The notes beneath the pieces were generated by a model that ran no database searches, was not told the DNA's origin, and was given only the letters and a program-made list of their open reading frames with translations. This document shows, one piece after another, positions 17,800 to 26,640 of a stretch of DNA of 64,000 nucleotides. This stretch comes from Lysinibacillus louembei (lineage in GTDB: Bacteria; Bacillota; Bacilli; Bacillales_A; Planococcaceae): assembly GCF_033880585.1 (NCBI RefSeq), contig NZ_CP137624.1, positions 1,790,001 to 1,854,000 of the forward strand, written 5' to 3'. Position 1 is the stretch's first letter; every line of letters starts with the position of its first letter. The translations under genes were made by a program, and so were the position numbers.

Positions 17800-19146
17800 T
17801 TAAATAAATAAGCTTAATAATAGAATAAATCCTAAACCTGCGACAGAAATAATTGTTTCAAGCAATGTCCATGTTGCAAATGTTTCTTTCATACTTAAAC
17901 CGAAATACTCTTTGAACATCCAGAAGCCTGCGTCGTTGACATGTGAAGCAATTAAGCTACCTGCACCTGTTGCAAGTACAACTAATGCAAGGTTGACATC
18001 AGATTGGCCAAGCATTGGAATAACTAACCCTGCTGTTGTTAATGCAGCAACTGTTGCAGAGCCTAATGAAATACGTAAAATTGCGGCAATAATCCATGCA
18101 AGTAAAATAGGGGAGAGGTTTGTGCCATCAAATAGCTCTGCCACATAATCACCAACACCACCGTTGATTAACACTTGCTTAAATGCACCGCCACCACCAA
18201 TAATTAAAAGCATCATCCCGATATGAGAGATTGCCGTTGTACATGATGCCATTACTGTTTTAATAGGAATTTTGCGAGCAATACCCATTGTATACACAGC
18301 CACTAATAAAGAAATTAACATCGCTGTCCCTGCATCACCAATAAAGCGGATAGCAGCTAAAAAGCCGTTGTCTGCAAAGCCCATCGTTTTTTGTAACAAT
18401 GTAATGATTGTTGCAATCGACATTAAAATGACAGGTAATAGTGCGGTGAAAACACTAATGCCGAAGCCTGGTGTTTCTTCTAATTTAAATGTTTTTTGTT
18501 CACCTAATGAAGCGATATCGCCCGCTTTTGTAAAGGATTCTGGCACTAATTTTTGCGCGATTTTTGTAAAGATAGGACCTGCGATAATAACGGTCGGAAT
18601 TGAAATAATAAAGCCATATAACAGCACTTCACCAATGTTTGCCTCGAATTCACCTGCAATAACAGTTGGGCCTGGATGCGGTGGTAGGAAGCCATGTGTG
18701 ACAGATAATGCGGCTGTCATTGGAATTCCTAAATATAAAATCGATACTTTTAATTGTCTTGAAATCGCAAAGACAATCGGAATTAATAACACTAAACCAA
18801 CTTCAAAGAATAGAGCTATCCCAATAATAAATGATGCAGCAACAACTGCCCATTGAATGCGTTTTTCACCAAACTTTTCAACTAATGTCATAGCGATGCG
18901 CTGTGCACCGCCAGAGTCCGCAATTAATTTACCAAGCATTGCACCAAGCCCGAAGATTAATGCTAAATGTCCAAGTGTACCACCTAAGCCTGCTTCAATC
19001 GTTTTGACAATTTCATCTAGTGGAATCCCTAATGCTAATGCAACCCCAAATGATACGATAATAAGTGAAATAAATGTATTGAGCTTAAACGCCATAATTA
19101 AAACTAATAACGCAATAATCCCAATCCCAACAATAACTAATGGCAT
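17800..19146 (-). CDS. gntP: Gluconate permease
   Basis: A 448-aa integral membrane protein of the GntP family, with about twelve to fourteen hydrophobic segments and the family motifs GLGAMLGKLIADSGGA, LPPHPGPT and SHVNDAGFWM. It imports gluconate with protons. The ATG at 19146 is preferred over a TTG two codons upstream because AGGGGGA ends 6 bases before it. It sits 12 bases after the kinase gene in the gnt operon. Confidence 0.94.
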   Translation of the reverse strand: MPLVIVGIGIIALLVLIMAFKLNTFISLIIVSFGVALALGIPLDEIVKTIEAGLGGTLGHLALIFGLGAMLGKLIADSGGAQRIAMTLVEKFGEKRIQWAVVAASFIIGIALFFEVGLVLLIPIVFAISRQLKVSILYLGIPMTAALSVTHGFLPPHPGPTVIAGEFEANIGEVLLYGFIISIPTVIIAGPIFTKIAQKLVPESFTKAGDIASLGEQKTFKLEETPGFGISVFTALLPVILMSIATIITLLQKTMGFADNGFLAAIRFIGDAGTAMLISLLVAVYTMGIARKIPIKTVMASCTTAISHIGMMLLIIGGGGAFKQVLINGGVGDYVAELFDGTNLSPILLAWIIAAILRISLGSATVAALTTAGLVIPMLGQSDVNLALVVLATGAGSLIASHVNDAGFWMFKEYFGLSMKETFATWTLLETIISVAGLGFILLLSLFI

Positions 19147-19158
19147 ATACAATTCCCC

Positions 19159-20697
19159 CTAAAGTTTAATTAAATTACGCTGATAATCAGCAATCGCTGT
19201 ATAATCCTGCTCTAAAGTACGTGATAAATGAATAAAGATAGGTAATAGTTGGCGATACTCTTGCATCGCTTCCTCCTTTGGTGTGTGCTTATACGTTTCC
19301 CCAACCATATTTGCTACTACATGTAAAGAGTCAACTCGCTTTGTTGCATAAAGCCCTAAAATACAAGCGCCGAGACAAGAGCTTTCATGACTTTCTGGAA
19401 CAGTGACCTCTGATTCAAAAATATCCGCCATCATTTGACGCCACGTTTCAGAGCGTGCAAAGCCACCTGTTGCTTGAATACGTGTGACAGGTCCATCCAT
19501 ACATTCTCGTAAAGCTAAATAAACGGTATATAAATTGTAAATAACGCCTTCCAGTGCAGCGCGAATCATATGCTCCTTTTTATGTGCCATCGTTAAGCCA
19601 AAAAATGACCCGCGCACATCTGGATTCCATAAAGGTGCACGTTCTCCTGCTAAATAAGGATGGAACAGCAAGCCTTCTGCACCAGGGCGGATGCGCTCCG
19701 CAATTTTCGTTAATACTTCATATGGATCAATACCTAAGCGCTTCGCCGTTTCCATTTCAGAGGAAGCAAATTCATCGCGAATCCAGCGCAGTACCATGCC
19801 ACCGTTATTGACAGGTCCGCCAATTACCCAGTGCTTTTCTGTTAGGGCATAGCAGAAAATGCGTCCTTTGCTATCTGTTTGCGGCTTGTCAATAACTGTG
19901 CGAATTGCACCACTTGTACCGATTGTCACTGCCACTTCACCTTTAGCGATGGCATTGACACCTAAATTAGATAGCATGCCGTCACCCGCACCGATAATAA
20001 ATGGTGTTTGTGGATTGATGCCCATTTGCTTTGCGAGCTGTGTATCACAGCCTTGGAAGCATTGGGTTGTTGGCACAAGCTTAGATAGCTGTTGTTCTGA
20101 GATACCCGCAATTTGTAAAGCTTCCTCGTCCCATGCTAAATTTTTTAAATTCATGAAGCCCGTTGCTGAAGCCAATGAATGGTCGACAACATATTCATTA
20201 AAAAGCTTTTTAAAAATATATTCTTTAATGCCGATATATTTTTTTGCTTTACCAGCAATTTGTGGATGCTCATGTGTTAGCCAAGCGATTTTGCATAATG
20301 GTGACATCGGGTGAATTGGTGTACCTGTGCGCAAATAAACCGCATGCCCATTGAGCTCATTTTTAATTTTGCGTGCCCAGCCCTCGCTGCGATTATCTGC
20401 CCATGTAATAACGGGTGTTAGTGGCTGGTCGTTGTCATCTATTGCAATGACGCTATGCAATGCGCTACTAAAGGAAATAAAGGCTAGTTTTTTGTTAGCG
20501 TGCTTCGTCATAATATTGGAAACAGCCTGTAGAACAGCTTGAAATATCTCCTGTGGATTTTGCTCAGCTGTTGAAATATCAGGTGTGTGCAATGGGTAGC
20601 CAATATTTTCTTGCTGAATTACTGTCCCTTGTATCGTAAATAAGACAGCCTTTGTGCTCGTTGTGCCAATATCGACGCCTAACATATATTCAGTCAT
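19159..20697 (-). CDS. gntK: Gluconokinase
   Basis: A 512-aa FGGY-family sugar kinase. The N-terminal phosphate loop GVDIGTTSTKA (residues 7-17), a GAGDGMLSNLG nucleotide-binding motif, GTSGAIR and the C-terminal ATGGFARSETWRQ are visible. It phosphorylates gluconate to 6-phosphogluconate, the substrate of gntZ. Its start overlaps the gntR stop by 8 bases, so translation is probably coupled. Operon context makes gluconate the clear substrate rather than another polyol or xylulose. Confidence 0.95.
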   Translation of the reverse strand: MTEYMLGVDIGTTSTKAVLFTIQGTVIQQENIGYPLHTPDISTAEQNPQEIFQAVLQAVSNIMTKHANKKLAFISFSSALHSVIAIDDNDQPLTPVITWADNRSEGWARKIKNELNGHAVYLRTGTPIHPMSPLCKIAWLTHEHPQIAGKAKKYIGIKEYIFKKLFNEYVVDHSLASATGFMNLKNLAWDEEALQIAGISEQQLSKLVPTTQCFQGCDTQLAKQMGINPQTPFIIGAGDGMLSNLGVNAIAKGEVAVTIGTSGAIRTVIDKPQTDSKGRIFCYALTEKHWVIGGPVNNGGMVLRWIRDEFASSEMETAKRLGIDPYEVLTKIAERIRPGAEGLLFHPYLAGERAPLWNPDVRGSFFGLTMAHKKEHMIRAALEGVIYNLYTVYLALRECMDGPVTRIQATGGFARSETWRQMMADIFESEVTVPESHESSCLGACILGLYATKRVDSLHVVANMVGETYKHTPKEEAMQEYRQLLPIFIHLSRTLEQDYTAIADYQRNLIKL

Positions 20698-21421
20698 TTT
20701 GCTGCTCCACTCCTTTTACTAGTAGTTGCTGAGATCTCCATAAATCCTCTACTTTTCCTTGTACATCGTCAAAGTTGGCATGCAAAGATTGAATCATTAA
20801 GTTGCGCTCTTTTGCTTCGATGGCTGCGATGTATAGCTCATGATTTTTTATGATGCGAGGGAAGTCATCGTATTTTTCCTTGAAGCGCATGCGCATGGAT
20901 AAAAGAATAAGACCTTCCATCACAGGCTTTAAATTCGTCCAAATCATCAAAATATACGAGTGGTCGATAGAGCGAATAATCGCTTCATGGAATAAAACAT
21001 CTTGATATGAAAATTCATCAGCATCGTGATATTTAATAGCCACCTTCATCATTTCGACAATTTTACTTAGCTCCATCGTTAATTCTGTTGTTTCCATTTT
21101 TAATAGGCGCTCAAAGACAAATGTTTCAATTAATAAACGAACATCATAAATTTCTTCAATTTCCTTATCTGTTAAACCGAGTACAATAGCACCCATACGC
21201 TCTAATCGAATTAAATTTTCAGCCGCTAATGTTTTTAATGCTTCACGAATAGGGGAGCGACTGACAGAAAATTCAGCAGCTAATTTATTTTCTGAAAGAA
21301 TGGTACCGCTTTCAATCAAGCCCGAAATAATACGTAACCTTAGCTCAGATGTTACCCGTTCACCAGTAGATGCTTTAATAAGCCACTTTTGTGGATAGAG
21401 AAAATCTTTGAATTCAGTCAT
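20690..21421 (-). CDS. gntR: Gluconate operon repressor, GntR family
   Basis: A 243-aa regulator with an N-terminal winged helix (SENKLAAEFSVSRSPIREAL, about residues 41-60) and a C-terminal FCD effector domain (YDVRLLIETFVFERL, then FHEAIIRSIDHSYI). It closely resembles B. subtilis GntR. The ATG at 21421 is chosen because GAAAGGATG precedes it and it matches the B. subtilis N-terminus; a longer frame to 21475 exists. It is expected to repress its own operon at the 21484 palindrome until gluconate binds. Confidence 0.95.
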   Translation of the reverse strand: MTEFKDFLYPQKWLIKASTGERVTSELRLRIISGLIESGTILSENKLAAEFSVSRSPIREALKTLAAENLIRLERMGAIVLGLTDKEIEEIYDVRLLIETFVFERLLKMETTELTMELSKIVEMMKVAIKYHDADEFSYQDVLFHEAIIRSIDHSYILMIWTNLKPVMEGLILLSMRMRFKEKYDDFPRIIKNHELYIAAIEAKERNLMIQSLHANFDDVQGKVEDLWRSQQLLVKGVEQQND

Positions 21422-21483
21422 CCAATCATCCTTTCTATTTCTGAATTGTGCGGAAATTGTGTGAGTGCCTGGCACCTAATAGT

Positions 21484-21501
21484 ATACTTGTATACAAGTA
21501 T
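21484..21501. promoter_or_regulatory. GntR operator
   Basis: ATACTTGTATACAAGTAT is a perfect 18-bp palindrome with the sequence I recall for the B. subtilis gnt operator. It abuts the -10 hexamer, at the likely transcription start. Confidence 0.92.
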
Positions 21502-21527
21502 TATAAACGCAAATAATAATAATGCAA
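21500..21527 (-). promoter_or_regulatory. gnt operon promoter
   Basis: On the minus strand, -35 TTGCAT (complement of 21522-21527) and -10 TATAAT (complement of 21500-21505) are 16 bases apart. The operator begins at the downstream edge. Confidence 0.7.
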
Positions 21528-21536
21528 GCGCTTTAA
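21523..21536. promoter_or_regulatory. Catabolite-responsive element (cre)
   Basis: TGCAAGCGCTTTAA matches the cre pattern TGWAANCGNTNWCA at 12 of 14 positions and overlaps the -35 hexamer of gnt, so CcpA would block the promoter when better sugars are present. Confidence 0.6.
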
Positions 21537-21604
21537 TAACGATGAAATGATGAAAGTGTATTAGTGGTAAGCAATTAGGCACAATAAAAATTTTTTTGTA
21601 ATTT

Positions 21605-21829
21605 TTTTATTCTGAATATTTACATTATTCTAACTCTGTGTTAAAGTAATCTTAACAAATAAAAGAGAGGGTTGATCGGAAAAAACATGTAGCCAAAATA
21701 CAAAATGAATGGGAGGGAGTCTAAACATTTTCTGGCAAAGTGCTAGGAAATCGTTTATACAAAAATTAGTGGATATAAGTGATATTTAAAACCCTAGTGA
21801 ACTTTTAGAGATAAAGTTTGCTAGGGTTT
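21605..21829 (+). ncRNA. Candidate small transcript ending at a terminator hairpin
   Basis: A possible -35 TTTACA (near 21620) and a weak -10 TAAAGT lie 17 bases apart. About 140 bases later comes a terminator-like stem (AAACCCTAG at 21789, complement ending at 21829) followed by a T-rich run. Between them there is a GGGAGGGA but only a 13-codon ORF. Either a small RNA or the relic of a gene; not matched to a known family. Confidence 0.3.
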
Positions 21830-21844
21830 TGTTTTGCTTAAAAT

Positions 21845-21896
21845 TGGCTTGAAACATTCCAGCACTTGTACAAGTGCTGGAATGTTTCAAGCCAAG
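21845..21896. repeat. Perfect 52-bp palindrome
   Basis: Bases 21845-21870 (beginning TTGGCTTGAAAC) are followed at once by their exact reverse complement, with no spacer. As RNA it would form a 24-25-bp stem. It is the left arm of the longer repeat described next. Confidence 0.95.
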
Positions 21897-22000
21897 TCCC
21901 CGGCGGATGTCAAGGATTTTGAAAGGAGGAAATTGTGCAAGCACAATTCAAAATCCCGACACAATCACGCTAAGGCGAGATTGATTCGACTTCCGTAAAA
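21845..22000 (+). repeat. Dispersed hairpin repeat, copy A
   Basis: The order is: palindrome, core CCCCGGCGGATGTCAAGGAT (21900-21919), nested hairpin (GGATTTTGAA...TTCAAAATCC around GTGCAAGCAC), and a GCTAAGGCGAGATTGAT tail. The same order, with the same core on the other strand, occurs at 59254-59350. It resembles a small non-coding mobile repeat. It lies 55 bases before the MFS gene. Confidence 0.7.
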
Positions 22001-22054
22001 AAAATGATACAATAATTAACAGGCTTACTAGAAATCGTTTTGGAGGCAACATAA

Positions 22055-23242
22055 ATGGCAGTAACATATGCACAGCAAAGATTTTGGATTTTAGTCATCA
22101 TCGTCTCCATTTCGGGATTTTCACAAGGAATGCTACTACCATTAATTGCAGTTATTTTTGAGCAGGATGGTGTCGCAACAACATTAAATGGTTTGAATGC
22201 TACAGGCTTATACATAGGAACTTTGTTAATTTCTCCTTTTATTGAACAGCCGCTGCGAAAATTTGGCTATAAGCCTGTCATTATGGCTGGGGGAGCCTTA
22301 GTCTTTCTGTCACTAGCAACATTCCTATTATGGAAAAACATATTGTTTTGGTTTTTCTTAAGATTATTAATCGGTATTGGTGACCATGCCTTGCATTTCG
22401 GCACGCAAACGTGGCTGACAGCCTCTACACCGCAGCATAAATTAGGACGCAGTATGGCGATTTATGGCTTGTCGTTTAGTATTGGTTTTGCAGTAGGACC
22501 GCTTTTCGTTCCGCTAATTAAAATTTCGCAGGCTTTACCATTCATCGTTTCTTCAGTACTTTGTTTACTTGCATGGTCGCTTGTGTTTTTTGTGCGCAAT
22601 GAGCATCCTGAGGCTTTAAAAGGAGACACAAAGCAAGCAGGGAGTATGATGCGTTATAAGCTAGCATTTCGTTATGCATGGATTGCCTTTTTACCACCGT
22701 TTGTTTATGGCTTTTTAGAATCCTCTTTAAATGCAATCTTCCCTGTCTACGCGTTGCGAAAAGATTTTGATGTTGCGATGGTATCAATTGTGCTTGCTGC
22801 CTTTTCCATCGGCACGATTGTTTTGCAGCTTCCCTTAGGGATGTTAGGGGATAAAATTGGGCGACGCAAAGTCATTTTAGGAGGGCTACTAGGTGGTGCA
22901 ACCATATTTGCAGCATGCAGCTTTGTTGAGCACATTCCTTGGGGTGTTGTTGTGTGCTTTGCATTGGCAGGAATGTGTGTAGGAACGATGTTTTCACTCG
23001 GAATTACCTATATGACAGATTTAACACCTAAAGAGTTATTGCCAACAGGAAATCTGCTATGTGGTATTTTCTTTAGCTTAGGTAGCTTAAGTGGTCCTTT
23101 CCTTGGTGGAGGCTATTTACAATTAGTAGATAGTTTGAGCTTTTTATTATTGATTGCGGTAATGCTTGCAGCAATATTTATTATTATTTTATACTTTGGA
23201 CGAAATTTACAAACGAAATCAGAAAGGAAAGAACAATGCTAA
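22055..23242 (+). CDS. MFS drug/metabolite efflux transporter
   Basis: A 395-aa protein with twelve predicted membrane helices in two six-helix halves. The motif A-like GDKIGRRKV between helices 8 and 9 and the first-half GIGDHALHFGTQTW are typical of MFS exporters. Ribosome site TTGGAGG precedes the ATG. The stop overlaps the start of the following ABC exporter by 7 bases, so they form one operon. Its general type resembles B. subtilis YfkF. The substrate cannot be told. Confidence 0.88.
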   Translation: MAVTYAQQRFWILVIIVSISGFSQGMLLPLIAVIFEQDGVATTLNGLNATGLYIGTLLISPFIEQPLRKFGYKPVIMAGGALVFLSLATFLLWKNILFWFFLRLLIGIGDHALHFGTQTWLTASTPQHKLGRSMAIYGLSFSIGFAVGPLFVPLIKISQALPFIVSSVLCLLAWSLVFFVRNEHPEALKGDTKQAGSMMRYKLAFRYAWIAFLPPFVYGFLESSLNAIFPVYALRKDFDVAMVSIVLAAFSIGTIVLQLPLGMLGDKIGRRKVILGGLLGGATIFAACSFVEHIPWGVVVCFALAGMCVGTMFSLGITYMTDLTPKELLPTGNLLCGIFFSLGSLSGPFLGGGYLQLVDSLSFLLLIAVMLAAIFIIILYFGRNLQTKSERKEQC

Positions 23243-24951
23243 GAAAATTTTTCTCTTATTATAAGCCACATAAACGCTTGTTTATGATTGATTTTTCAAG
23301 TGCGATTATCGTGGCAATTTTGGAGCTTGCATTCCCGCTTGCCGTGCAATGGTTAATCGACACATTGCTGCCAACAGGCGAATGGGGCATGATTGCTAAA
23401 GTTAGCGTATTGCTACTACTTGTTTATATTTTAAGTACATTTTTAAACTTTATCGTCAATTATTTAGGGCATAAGCTTGGTATTAATATTGAAACAGATA
23501 TGCGACAAGAGCTATTTAATCATGTACAAAGACAATCATTCCGCTTTTTTGATAATACGAAAACAGGGCATATTATGAGCCGTATTACGAATGATTTATT
23601 TGATATTGGTGAGTTTGCGCACCATGGACCTGAAGATTTCTTTATTGCAATTATGACCTTTATTGGTGCATTCACAATTATGTTTAATATTAATCCAACA
23701 TTAGCGTCGATTGCGCTCGTGATGGTACCATTTTTAATATGGCTTGTCACATTTAGCAATGTGAAAATGAACAAAGCCTGGAAAAAGATGTACGGTGAAA
23801 TTGCAGATGTCAATGCACGCGTTGAGGATAGCGTATCTGGGGTAAGGGTAGTTAAGTCGTTTACGAATGAAAAGTTTGAAATGACACGCTTCCGTCAGCA
23901 AAATGGTTTATTCCGTACCGCTAAATTATATGCGTATAAAATAATGGCTGGTACACATTCTGGAATTTATATGATGACACGCCTGTTGACATTAGTCGTA
24001 TTAGTTGTTGGCGCATGGCTGAACTTAAATGACCAGCTGTCACACGGTGAGCTAGTCAGCTTTGTTTTATTTACCAATGTACTGATTAAACCAATCGATA
24101 AAATTAGCGCATTGCTTGAGCTTTATCCAAAAGGGATGGCAGGCTTTAAGCGTTTCCGCGATTTAATTGATCAGGAGCCTGAAATACAAGACAGGGAAAA
24201 TGCTGTGGATGTACCTGCATTACATGGGGATATCGCCTTTGATCATGTCAGCTTTAATTATGATCAGTCAAAGCCTGTACTAAAGGATATTTCGTTTTCT
24301 TTAAATGCTGGCGAAACGATTGCCTTTGTTGGTCCAAGTGGTGCAGGGAAAACAACGATTTGCTCATTAATTCCACGCTTTTATGATGTGAGTGATGGGG
24401 CGATTACGATTGACGGTATGGACATTCGTGATATGACGCAAAAATCGCTACGCGAGCAAATCGGTATCGTACAACAAGATGTCTTCTTGTTTACAGGTAC
24501 AATCCGAGAAAATATCGAATATGGTAAGCTAGGTGCTTCCTTCGAGGAAATTCAAGCTGCCGCAGAGCGTGCACATTTAAAAGAGTTTATCGCTAGTTTA
24601 CCAGATGGCTATGAAACGCAAATTGGTGAGCGAGGCTTAAAGCTATCAGGTGGTCAAAAGCAGCGTTTAGCAATTGCACGTATGTTCTTGAAAAATCCGC
24701 CAATTTTAATTTTAGATGAAGCAACATCTGCGCTTGATACAGAAACAGAAATGATTATTCAAGAATCTTTAGCAGAGCTAGCTGAAAATCGCACGACACT
24801 TGTTATTGCGCACAGACTTGCAACGATTCGCAATGCTGACCAAGTGTTAGTTGTAACACCAAACGGTATTGAGGAGCAGGGGACCTATGATGAGCTTGTC
24901 GCAGCAGGTGGTGTTTTTGCGAACTTGCATCATATTCAATTTAAAAAGTAA
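23236..24951 (+). CDS. ABC-type exporter, fused permease and ATPase
   Basis: A 571-aa half-transporter: six membrane helices (about residues 15-300) and a nucleotide-binding domain with Walker A GPSGAGKTT (about 368), Q-loop, signature LSGGQKQR, Walker [13 protein letters not shown] and the switch His in AHRLAT. It would work as a homodimer in the MsbA/LmrA/BmrA style, exporting lipids or drugs. It is translationally coupled to the MFS gene. A second exporter of the same kind lies at 61494-63236. Confidence 0.92.
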   Translation: MLRKFFSYYKPHKRLFMIDFSSAIIVAILELAFPLAVQWLIDTLLPTGEWGMIAKVSVLLLLVYILSTFLNFIVNYLGHKLGINIETDMRQELFNHVQRQSFRFFDNTKTGHIMSRITNDLFDIGEFAHHGPEDFFIAIMTFIGAFTIMFNINPTLASIALVMVPFLIWLVTFSNVKMNKAWKKMYGEIADVNARVEDSVSGVRVVKSFTNEKFEMTRFRQQNGLFRTAKLYAYKIMAGTHSGIYMMTRLLTLVVLVVGAWLNLNDQLSHGELVSFVLFTNVLIKPIDKISALLELYPKGMAGFKRFRDLIDQEPEIQDRENAVDVPALHGDIAFDHVSFNYDQSKPVLKDISFSLNAGETIAFVGPSGAGKTTICSLIPRFYDVSDGAITIDGMDIRDMTQKSLREQIGIVQQDVFLFTGTIRENIEYGKLGASFEEIQAAAERAHLKEFIASLPDGYETQIGERGLKLSGGQKQRLAIARMFLKNPPILILDEATSALDTETEMIIQESLAELAENRTTLVIAHRLATIRNADQVLVVTPNGIEEQGTYDELVAAGGVFANLHHIQFKK

Positions 24952-24962
24952 TATAATAGCTG

Positions 24963-24999
24963 AAACTAGCAGTCTTCTATTAGAGGACTGTTAGTTTTT
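24963..24999 (+). terminator. Terminator after the ABC exporter
   Basis: AAACTAGCAGTCTTC pairs with GAGGACTGTTAGTTT (G-T pairs allowed) and is followed by TTTTTT. Confidence 0.85.
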
Positions 25000-25149
25000 T
25001 ATATTGATTCAACCTAATATGCACGGTTGTATATGTTAGGCATATTGATTTGTTTTCGAAATGATATTAGATAGCATCATATCTGCAATCTATAATAAAA
25101 TGACATGGTACAATATTTTCATTAATTACTAAGAATGGAGGCTAAACTA

Positions 25150-25518
25150 GTGAGCTATGATTTAATGGTATTTGATAAAGAGCAGGCACCTAAGGATAAA
25201 GAGGCATTTTTGAAATGGTATGATGAACAAACACAATGGGCTGAACCACATGATTATCAAACGATTACAACTACTATACCTGCATTACAGAAATGGTATG
25301 AGGACATGGTGAAGCATTTCCCTGATATGAATGCTATGGATGATGATGAAGACGAGGAATTAGAAAGCCGTTATACAGATTATAGTATTGGTTATACAGT
25401 GATTTATGCTGCCTTTGCATGGTCAGTTGCAGATGAGGCCTATAGTAAGATGAAGGAGCTTGCACAGAAGCATAGTGTAGGATTTTTCGATGTTAGTGGT
25501 AATGGTGAAACCTTTTAA
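25150..25518 (+). CDS. Conserved hypothetical protein
   Basis: A 122-aa soluble protein of a widespread but uncharacterised family, recognisable by SYDLMVFD at the start, the WYDEQT(Q)W motif, TDYSIG and the GFFDVSG ending. The GTG at 25150 is chosen because GGAGG lies 8 bases ahead and family members start with SYDLMVF. No catalytic motif or membrane segment is visible. It stands alone, with a terminator-like hairpin (CAGCCCC-type) shortly after the stop. Function unknown. Confidence 0.8.
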   Translation: MSYDLMVFDKEQAPKDKEAFLKWYDEQTQWAEPHDYQTITTTIPALQKWYEDMVKHFPDMNAMDDDEDEELESRYTDYSIGYTVIYAAFAWSVADEAYSKMKELAQKHSVGFFDVSGNGETF

Positions 25519-25574
25519 CTAAAAAATAGGGGCTGATGAAACCTGCCCCTGTTTTTTTAGGTAAGCAACCTTTT

Positions 25575-26027
25575 CTATAAATCTTTATTTTCAAGCATTT
25601 TTTTCAAATAGTTTTTTGTATCTTGATGTGTTAATTTTACAAGTGTTTGCTCAAAACTGAAAAATTCAATCGCAGCAATTTCTTTGTCTTGTGGTAATAA
25701 ATCAGTTCGGTTTCCTGTATATTCAACGAGGAACATGGTTGTTTCCTGTTTTGTATAGCCTGTTTGATTTATGAATTCTTGATTAAAAGGAAATGTAATT
25801 TTTTCATCTAATTGTTTAATAATTTTGTATTGAGTGGAGCCCGTTTCTTCAAAAAGTTCCCTTAATAAGGCAGCTTCAAAACTCGTATCGCTTTTCTCCA
25901 CACCACCTTTAGGAAAATCCCATTCACCTTGCGTAAGCATTTCTTTTGTTGCACTAATCTTTACTTTATTGATTAATAACAATTCACTTTGTTGAAAGAT
26001 AACGGCACCTACAGCATATCTAATCAT
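25575..26027 (-). CDS. Nudix hydrolase
   Basis: A 150-aa enzyme with the Nudix box G-x5-E-x7-REL-x-EE-x-G in GGVEKSDTSFEAALLRELF plus EETG (about residues 46-68). Such enzymes cleave nucleoside diphosphates linked to another moiety. The start at 26027 overlaps the end of the upstream phosphatase gene by 8 bases, which marks a three-gene operon of methyltransferase, phosphatase and Nudix. The ribosome site is somewhat distant (AAGGAG about 15 bases ahead), consistent with coupled translation. The substrate is unknown. Confidence 0.88.
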   Translation of the reverse strand: MIRYAVGAVIFQQSELLLINKVKISATKEMLTQGEWDFPKGGVEKSDTSFEAALLRELFEETGSTQYKIIKQLDEKITFPFNQEFINQTGYTKQETTMFLVEYTGNRTDLLPQDKEIAAIEFFSFEQTLVKLTHQDTKNYLKKMLENKDL

Positions 26028-26640
26028 TTCGATGATGTATATCTCCTTCCATAATGATGCTCCTCTTTCCATTATGAATTTCAATAATAGATAGGCTTGT
26101 ATCATGTATAAAAGGAGGGGCCCAAAGTTGTTCAATCGATAGTTTTTTACAGTACATCATTAACGCTTTAATAAAAACTGTATGTGTGACAATTAAAACA
26201 TTGCCATCCTGATGCAGTGCTTCTAATTTATTTAAAAAATTTGTAACCCTTATCAGTAGCTGTTGAAAGCTTTCCCCAGATATGGGTGTATACAACTCAG
26301 GAGCATGCCAAAAAGAGTGGTATTCTTCAGGATATTGGCTCTCTATCTCTGTATGTGTTTGACCTTCCCAGTCACCTAAAAAAATTTCTCTTAAATTTGA
26401 TTCTGCAATGATTTCTTGTGAGCGATTTCCTTTAACTAAGGCTGCTGTCTCTAATGTGCGTTTGCTAGAGCTAGCGTAAATAGCATCAAATGCCACATCT
26501 TTTAATCTATTTCCTAAACCAAGTGCATTTTTCTTCCCGCTTTCTGTTAAATCAGAATCCTGCCAACCTTGTAGTCTGCCCTCTGTATTCCAGATAGTTT
26601 CCGCATGACGAGTAATATAGAGTGTTAGCAAATCACTCAA
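26020..26640 (-). CDS. Histidine phosphatase family protein
   Basis: A 206-aa phosphoglycerate-mutase-like enzyme. The N-terminal RHAE motif (catalytic His near residue 12) takes the place of the usual RHG. It also has LTESGKKNA, SSSKRTLETA and the second catalytic His in VTHTVFI. Likely a small-molecule phosphatase rather than a glycolytic mutase. It overlaps the upstream methyltransferase by 4 bases (ATGA) and the downstream Nudix gene by 8. Confidence 0.9.
   Translation of the reverse strand: MSDLLTLYITRHAETIWNTEGRLQGWQDSDLTESGKKNALGLGNRLKDVAFDAIYASSSKRTLETAALVKGNRSQEIIAESNLREIFLGDWEGQTHTEIESQYPEEYHSFWHAPELYTPISGESFQQLLIRVTNFLNKLEALHQDGNVLIVTHTVFIKALMMYCKKLSIEQLWAPPFIHDTSLSIIEIHNGKRSIIMEGDIHHRND

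Noticed and set aside
18272-18856. 194-codon plus-strand frame opposite gntP (and 18857-19162)
   Set aside because: Shadow of a strongly biased membrane-protein gene; Pro/Asn/Ile-rich translation and no start signals.
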